Assembly (NCBI GenBank): GCA_021413405.1
Contig: JAIOQL010000080.1
Span: 637 to 10,756 of the forward strand
DNA length: 10,120 bases
Source of the DNA: Leptospira sp.
Lineage (GTDB): Bacteria > Spirochaetota > Leptospiria > Leptospirales > Leptospiraceae
Direction: 5' to 3'
In this document: positions 6,812 through 10,120 of the stretch, one piece after another
How the letters are laid out: each line of letters opens with the position of its first letter
Position numbering within the stretch: position 1 is the first letter of the stretch
Notes under the pieces: model-generated
Told to the model about the DNA's origin: nothing
What the model saw: only the letters and a program-made list of their open reading frames with translations
The model's database searches: none
Position numbers and translations under genes: made by a program

Positions 6812-7602
6812 CTATTTTCTATCAGTTCGAGGTTCCTCACTGTTTCTTCATCCAATTCAAGGAATCCGGATTCTTCAATGATTACAGGTGTTTTGAATTC
6901 AAACCTGTTATCCTTATAATTCTGATTAACATAGTGCAGCAAAAGAAGTTTTAAAGATTCAAATTTATCTGCAAGTTTTGACGGGATCTTTGCATTCGTA
7001 TCCGGAAGAACAGTCAGAAGATATCCAGTTCTCGGAAAATATAAATTCCAATCAGTCTGATCGGACGCAAGCAGGACTACTTCTTTCGGCGAATACTTGG
7101 CAACAGTGCTGCGAATTTTGTTCGCATCCGTCCTGTTCAAGCTATAATAATACAGTTCAGAAGTTGATAAATCTGCAAAACAAATCAGAATATCAATGCT
7201 CTTGAAAAAAATCACGCACAGATAGTTATTCTGAAAACCGGAGAGGAGATTTTCTTCCACAACTGTTCCCGGTGTCACAACGCGAACTACTTCTCTTTGC
7301 AGTAATTTAACTGTGGGATCTTCATTTTTTATCTGTTCACAGATTACAATTTTTCTTCCGGCACTGAGAAGACGGGAAATGTAACTTTCCGTTGCATGAT
7401 AGGGAATTCCGCACATCGGGATCTGGTTTTGTCTTTTTGTAAGTGCGATATCCAGAATCGAAGACGCAATGATTGCATCATCAAGGAACATTTCATAAAA
7501 GTCACCCATGCGGAAAAACAAGATGGAATCAGGATGTCTTGATTTTATTTCAAGATACTGCTTCATAGCAGGGGTGTTTAATGGATCAGATTCTTTTGGC
7601 AT
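6769..7602 (-). CDS. mutS: DNA mismatch repair protein MutS, N-terminal part (mismatch-recognition and connector domains), ending at a premature stop
   Basis: The first 277 residues of MutS from the ATG at 7602; an in-frame GTG at 7617 would add 5. TPAMKQYLEIKSRHPDSILF leads to FRMGDFYEMF, containing the Phe-x-Glu (F35, E37) that wedges into mismatches. LTKRQ, PMCGIPYHA and VVRVVTPGTV are all standard domain I motifs. The connector domain follows (about 125-240). The frame then enters the lever domain (ETVRNLELIENRSESSHTLF) and stops at TAA 6769-6771, where the family continues with VL..T.T.MG.RLL. The rest of MutS resumes in another frame. The start overlaps the trpF stop by 17 bp, so the two are probably translated together. 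With the downstream piece the total is near 820 residues, about 20 short of a normal MutS. Confidence 0.9.
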   Translation of the reverse strand: MPKESDPLNTPAMKQYLEIKSRHPDSILFFRMGDFYEMFLDDAIIASSILDIALTKRQNQIPMCGIPYHATESYISRLLSAGRKIVICEQIKNEDPTVKLLQREVVRVVTPGTVVEENLLSGFQNNYLCVIFFKSIDILICFADLSTSELYYYSLNRTDANKIRSTVAKYSPKEVVLLASDQTDWNLYFPRTGYLLTVLPDTNAKIPSKLADKFESLKLLLLHYVNQNYKDNRFEFKTPVIIEESGFLELDEETVRNLELIENRSESSHTLFLEVKK

Positions 7603-8233
7603 TCCGGATAAATTCACTGATCAGTTTTTTGTCTTTAATTCCCGGTGAAGACTCAACGCCGGAAGCAACATCTACACCAAAAGGAGATAAGATATCGAGC
7701 GCCTGTTTCACGTTTTCAGGATTGAGTCCGCCCGCCAACAGATAATTTCTCTTCACCGGTTTAACGTGATCCCAGTTGAAAATTTCCCCGGTCCCTCCCC
7801 CTTCTCCCTTTTTGTATGTATCAAGGATTAATATCTCTGATTTGTAGTCACCGAGAGAAAAGTCATTCATTGGTTCTTGAACCCCGATTGAAAAAATAAT
7901 TTTATTTTCTGGAAAGCTGAGACGTGAAAGATCAAGTGTCTCATCTCCGGCGATGATCTGCATATATCCGGAATTAATATCCCGATTGATAAGTTCCATT
8001 TCTTCCGGTTTATTCTGATAAAAAAGATTCACAGTTTTCAGGGCAGACGAATCTCCCGAAAATCCTTTTTTTGAAAGTACATTCAGGATCTCCCCTGCGA
8101 TTTTGATATTTATCTGCCGGACACTTCTCGGAGAAAAATTCAGGCCGATAAAATCAGCTCCTTCCTCCGCGCAAAAAAGGGCTGTTTCCGGATCTTTTAT
8201 ACCGCATATTTTAACTTTCACTTTTCTTTCCAT
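7586..8233 (-). CDS. trpF: Phosphoribosylanthranilate isomerase (TrpF)
   Basis: Isomerises N-(5'-phosphoribosyl)anthranilate to the carboxyphenylamino deoxyribulose phosphate in tryptophan synthesis; a cytoplasmic TIM barrel. VKICGI carries the general-base Cys10. GLNFSPRSVR matches the second conserved block. ILILDTYKKGEGGGTG holds the general-acid Asp138 and a GGTG loop, followed by FNWD. LLAGGLNPENV and VDVASGVESSPGIKD form the phosphate-binding loops. The length of 215 residues is normal. One oddity is that the usual QLHGDE strand end reads MQIIAGDE, replacing the His and adding a residue. The ATG at 8233 has no obvious ribosome binding site. The gene's 3' end overlaps mutS, and no other trp gene is in the window, so the trp genes are dispersed here. 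Confidence 0.94.
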   Translation of the reverse strand: MERKVKVKICGIKDPETALFCAEEGADFIGLNFSPRSVRQINIKIAGEILNVLSKKGFSGDSSALKTVNLFYQNKPEEMELINRDINSGYMQIIAGDETLDLSRLSFPENKIIFSIGVQEPMNDFSLGDYKSEILILDTYKKGEGGGTGEIFNWDHVKPVKRNYLLAGGLNPENVKQALDILSPFGVDVASGVESSPGIKDKKLISEFIRNAKRI

Positions 8234-8305
8234 TTATCAGCTACTGAAATTCATCGCAGAAGAAGCCTATCCATGAAAATTAAAAAAAACCTGTAAAAAA
8301 ATAAA

Positions 8306-8319
8306 ATTTGGATCCAAAT
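8306..8319. repeat. 14-bp perfect palindrome in the divergent trpF/thioesterase intergenic region
   Basis: ATTTGGATCCAAAT is a perfect inverted repeat 73 bp upstream of the trpF start and just upstream of a promoter candidate for the opposite-strand operon. Size, symmetry and position fit an operator for a dimeric regulator, but no regulator is known for it and no second copy was seen in the window. Confidence 0.4.
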
Positions 8320-8326
8320 CCGGTAG

Positions 8327-8356
8327 TTGTTAAAACTTTGTAGTAATTTATTTAAT
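8327..8356 (+). promoter_or_regulatory. Sigma-70-like promoter candidate for the thioesterase-pgeF-hydrolase operon
   Basis: TTGTTA (8327-8332, 4 of 6 matches to TTGACA) is separated by 18 bp from TTTAAT (8351-8356, 5 of 6 matches to TATAAT). Transcription would start near 8363, leaving about 59 bases of leader before the ATG at 8422. The palindrome at 8306-8319 lies immediately upstream. Confidence 0.4.
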
Positions 8357-8421
8357 TGAAACAATGAACAGAATTGGCAATTCCTCCGGGTATTTCCGGA
8401 TTATCTGCGAAAAAGGCTCCA

Positions 8422-8862
8422 ATGATTCAAGAGAAGATAAATAAGAAAGATTTCGGATTTTCATTCAGTCTACGCGTCAGATATTCAGAAGCTGATTCCC
8501 AGGGAATTGTGTTTAACGCAAACTACCTGATTTATTTCGATATCGCTGTCACAGAATACTTTCGTGGAATGGGAATCGCCTACTCCGAATTTGTAAATCG
8601 TCATTCAATGGATTTCCATGTAATCCGTTCCGTAATAGATTATAAAACCCCTGCCCGTTTCGATGATGAGCTCAGAATATTTATACGCGGAGAATATTCC
8701 GGTGTTAAAATATTCTGGTCGATAGCAATCTTCAGGCAGGATGAACTGATCTGTTCCGGAGAATTAATTTACGCCGCCGTGGATACAAAAACCGGTCGCC
8801 TTAAAAAAATTGACAATTCAATTGCCACGGACATTTCCCTGACAGGAAAAAAATCCGAATAA
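8422..8862 (+). CDS. Acyl-CoA thioesterase-like protein, hotdog fold (4HBT / YbgC-FadM type)
   Basis: Predicted cytoplasmic thioesterase that hydrolyses acyl-CoA or related thioesters. The signature is RVRYSEADSQGIVFNANYLIYFD, in which D25-S-Q-G28 matches the catalytic Asp…Gly segment of 4-hydroxybenzoyl-CoA-thioesterase-like proteins and N32-A-N-Y the following conserved helix start. YKTPARFDDELRI and the terminal CSGELIYAAVD…TGR strand also fit the family. With the ATG at 8422 the protein is 146 residues, usual for the family. That start is chosen because AAAAGG lies at 8411-8416, 5 bases upstream; an in-frame TTG at 8374 would add 16 unlikely residues. The substrate cannot be told from sequence. 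The gene is 2 bp upstream of the pgeF-like gene and heads the operon. Confidence 0.85.
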   Translation: MIQEKINKKDFGFSFSLRVRYSEADSQGIVFNANYLIYFDIAVTEYFRGMGIAYSEFVNRHSMDFHVIRSVIDYKTPARFDDELRIFIRGEYSGVKIFWSIAIFRQDELICSGELIYAAVDTKTGRLKKIDNSIATDISLTGKKSE

Positions 8863-8864
8863 TT

Positions 8865-9602
8865 ATGATCTCCCTGCAATTTAATGGCAATGATAGAAGA
8901 AAAGTTTTCATCAAAGTTCTGGGTAAAAAAGAGCAGGCTGATTTCGATCCTGGCTGGAATCAGGCAGATAGAAATTATTATTATGATGACCTGATAAGGA
9001 AACATTGCCCTCACAATAAAATTTTCCGATTGAACCAGGTCCATGGAGACACTTTTTTTTCAACCGAAGAATTGGAAGTCTCAAATACCGTGCAAAATGG
9101 AGATGCACTCATTGCGCGTGAACCTGGCCGGGTTCTGCTTATCAGGACAGCGGACTGCATTCCGATTTTTTTCTGGTCTGAGACAGAAAATTTTTTTGGT
9201 GTCATTCATTCAGGCTGGAAGGGATTGCAATTGGATATCACCGGAAAATTACTCAACCATTTAAAGAAAAAAGGAGCAGACCTGTCCAAGGTCATATTCT
9301 ACATAGGGCCGAGCATCGGAAAAAATAACTACGAAATCCAGGAAGATGTGGCGTCTAACTTCCCGGATGCTACCGATTATTCATTGTCAAAAAAAGAGAA
9401 TGGCTATCTTTTCGGGCCTTCTCTATATCTGATAGAATCATTGATCAGGAATAATTTTCCGGTAAAGATTCACCAATCCGGAATTTGCACGAAGGTCGAT
9501 CCGGATTTCTTCAGCCATTGCTCGAAGGTCGTTCCGGATTTCTTCAGCCATAGGGGCGGAGATACAGGCCGGAATCTGAACCTGATTTATGTAAATGAGT
9601 AG
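8865..9602 (+). CDS. pgeF: PgeF/YfiH-type protein (laccase-domain, peptidoglycan editing factor family) with internal duplication
   Basis: The family (DUF152, formerly multicopper polyphenol oxidase) includes E. coli YfiH/PgeF, which removes misincorporated serine peptidoglycan precursors; some members also have purine nucleoside activity. The motifs present are LNQVHGD (His60), DALIAREPG, RTADCIPIFF (Cys98), HSGWKG (His115) and IGPSIGKNNYE. His60, Cys98 and His115 form the expected metal-site triad. The C-terminus carries FFSHRGGDTGRNLNLIYV, the family's FFS.R…TGR motif. The 245 residues are near normal length. The oddity is that residues 210-220 (KVDPDFFSHCS) and 221-231 (KVVPDFFSHRG) are a tandem duplication of part of this motif. 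The gene starts 2 bp after the thioesterase stop, and its last 8 bases overlap the next gene. Confidence 0.87.
   Translation: MISLQFNGNDRRKVFIKVLGKKEQADFDPGWNQADRNYYYDDLIRKHCPHNKIFRLNQVHGDTFFSTEELEVSNTVQNGDALIAREPGRVLLIRTADCIPIFFWSETENFFGVIHSGWKGLQLDITGKLLNHLKKKGADLSKVIFYIGPSIGKNNYEIQEDVASNFPDATDYSLSKKENGYLFGPSLYLIESLIRNNFPVKIHQSGICTKVDPDFFSHCSKVVPDFFSHRGGDTGRNLNLIYVNE
9490..9551 (+). repeat. Tandem direct repeat, two copies with a 33-bp period, inside the pgeF-like gene
   Basis: Bases 9490-9518 and 9523-9551 are identical at 28 of 29 positions; the single mismatch is A9499 versus T9532. The 33-bp period keeps the reading frame and adds 11 residues. Near identity at all codon positions indicates a recent event. 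Confidence 0.9.
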
Positions 9603-10120
9603 AGATATTTCATTCCGCTCGACGGACGGGACTTTCATTGAAGCGGTCTTTCATGAGGCGGTTAATGAGAAAAGTCTGATAATTCAACTTCCCTGCGTTG
9701 GCGGAAATGCTCTTGCATACAGGATTTCAAAAAAAGAACTCGTCAACGAAAATATTTCGCTACTGCAATTCAATCCAAGGGGGCATGGAAAATCTGAAGG
9801 AGTTCTGGATTTTTCTAAAGTTCGTGGAGATTTCAATGAATTATACAAAACCTTTTTAATCCGTAGGAAGGGCAGTAGACTCATCGGCGTTGGCCATAGT
9901 GGTGGCGGAACTACCCTCGTAGGATTTCAGGAATCTTTGCCCATTTTCGATAAAATTTATCTGATCGCCCCGATTCTTGATACCGGCCTATCCCTGAATT
10001 TCATGTATGAGAACAAAAATATAGATGAGTTCATCCGAACCGCAGGCGGAAACAGAAAACCGGAAAAACTGCTGGAAGAAATTCTGAAGAACAATCAGTG
10101 GATGAACAGGGAATACTGGG
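9595..10120 (+). CDS. Alpha/beta hydrolase fold protein, 3'-truncated by the window end
   Basis: The first 175 residues of an alpha/beta hydrolase. Predicted strands SLIIQLPCVGG and ISLLQFNPRGHGKSEG (about 54-69) give the conserved NxRGHGxS turn of the superfamily. RLIGVGHSGGGTT holds the nucleophile elbow G-H-S-G-G with Ser102. IYLIAPILDTG is the following strand. The catalytic Asp and His would lie beyond the window end. No signal peptide is seen, so it is probably cytoplasmic. The substrate is unknown; candidates are esterase, lipase or thioesterase. The ATG at 9595 overlaps the end of the pgeF-like gene by 8 bp (ATGAGTAG), suggesting translational coupling. The frame stays open to base 10120. 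Confidence 0.82.
   Translation, partial: MSRDISFRSTDGTFIEAVFHEAVNEKSLIIQLPCVGGNALAYRISKKELVNENISLLQFNPRGHGKSEGVLDFSKVRGDFNELYKTFLIRRKGSRLIGVGHSGGGTTLVGFQESLPIFDKIYLIAPILDTGLSLNFMYENKNIDEFIRTAGGNRKPEKLLEEILKNNQWMNREYW

Noticed and set aside
8364..8447. 27-codon leader-like ORF (ATG at 8364) overlapping the thioesterase start
   Set aside because: No ribosome binding site, no runs of regulatory codons and no paired attenuator hairpins.
1..10120. A novel defence or mobile system
   Set aside because: I looked for repeat arrays, transposases, toxin-antitoxin pairs, reverse transcriptases and nuclease operons on both strands and found none; the genes are metabolic or envelope-related.

Overview
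The window is about 40% G+C and densely coded, and most likely comes from a spirochaete of the Leptospira lineage. Four things point there, all from recalled family features rather than a search. There is a lone DUF1564-type protein, a family I know only from Leptospira. A lipoprotein has a permissive lipobox ending in Thr-Asn-Cys. The BioA and BioB proteins have a Leptospira-like character. The codon use is AT-leaning. The genus cannot be fixed from sequence alone.

Layout, left to right. (1) 1-2129, plus strand: the 3' part of bioA, then a complete bioB, which are two late steps of biotin synthesis. (2) 2130-2603: a 474-bp stretch with no convincing gene, holding two weak hairpins. (3) 2604-4476, plus strand: a compact cluster of a 61-residue unknown protein with a good ribosome binding site, a probable SGNH/GDSL-type lipoprotein, and serB (last step of serine synthesis). 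(4) 4591-4995, minus strand: the DUF1564-type gene, converging on serB and preceded by an extended -10 promoter candidate. (5) 5135-8233, minus strand: trpF followed by an overlapping mutS. The mutS reading frame is broken in the middle. An N-terminal half (mismatch-recognition and connector domains) and a C-terminal half (lever, clamp and ATPase domains) lie in different frames. (6) 8234-8421: a divergent intergenic region with a 14-bp perfect palindrome and a promoter candidate. (7) 8422-10120, plus strand: a tight three-gene run of a hotdog thioesterase, a PgeF/YfiH-type protein and an alpha/beta hydrolase cut by the window end. These genes are separated by 2 bp and then overlap by 8 bp.

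Most of this is housekeeping metabolism (biotin, serine, tryptophan, mismatch repair). I do not see a CRISPR array, a mobile element, an rRNA or tRNA, or a clear defence system. The most notable items are the broken mutS, a recent in-frame 33-bp tandem duplication inside the conserved C-terminal motif of the PgeF-like gene, an SGNH hydrolase whose block III Asn is replaced by Leu, and a strong excess of the palindrome TCCGGA across the window.
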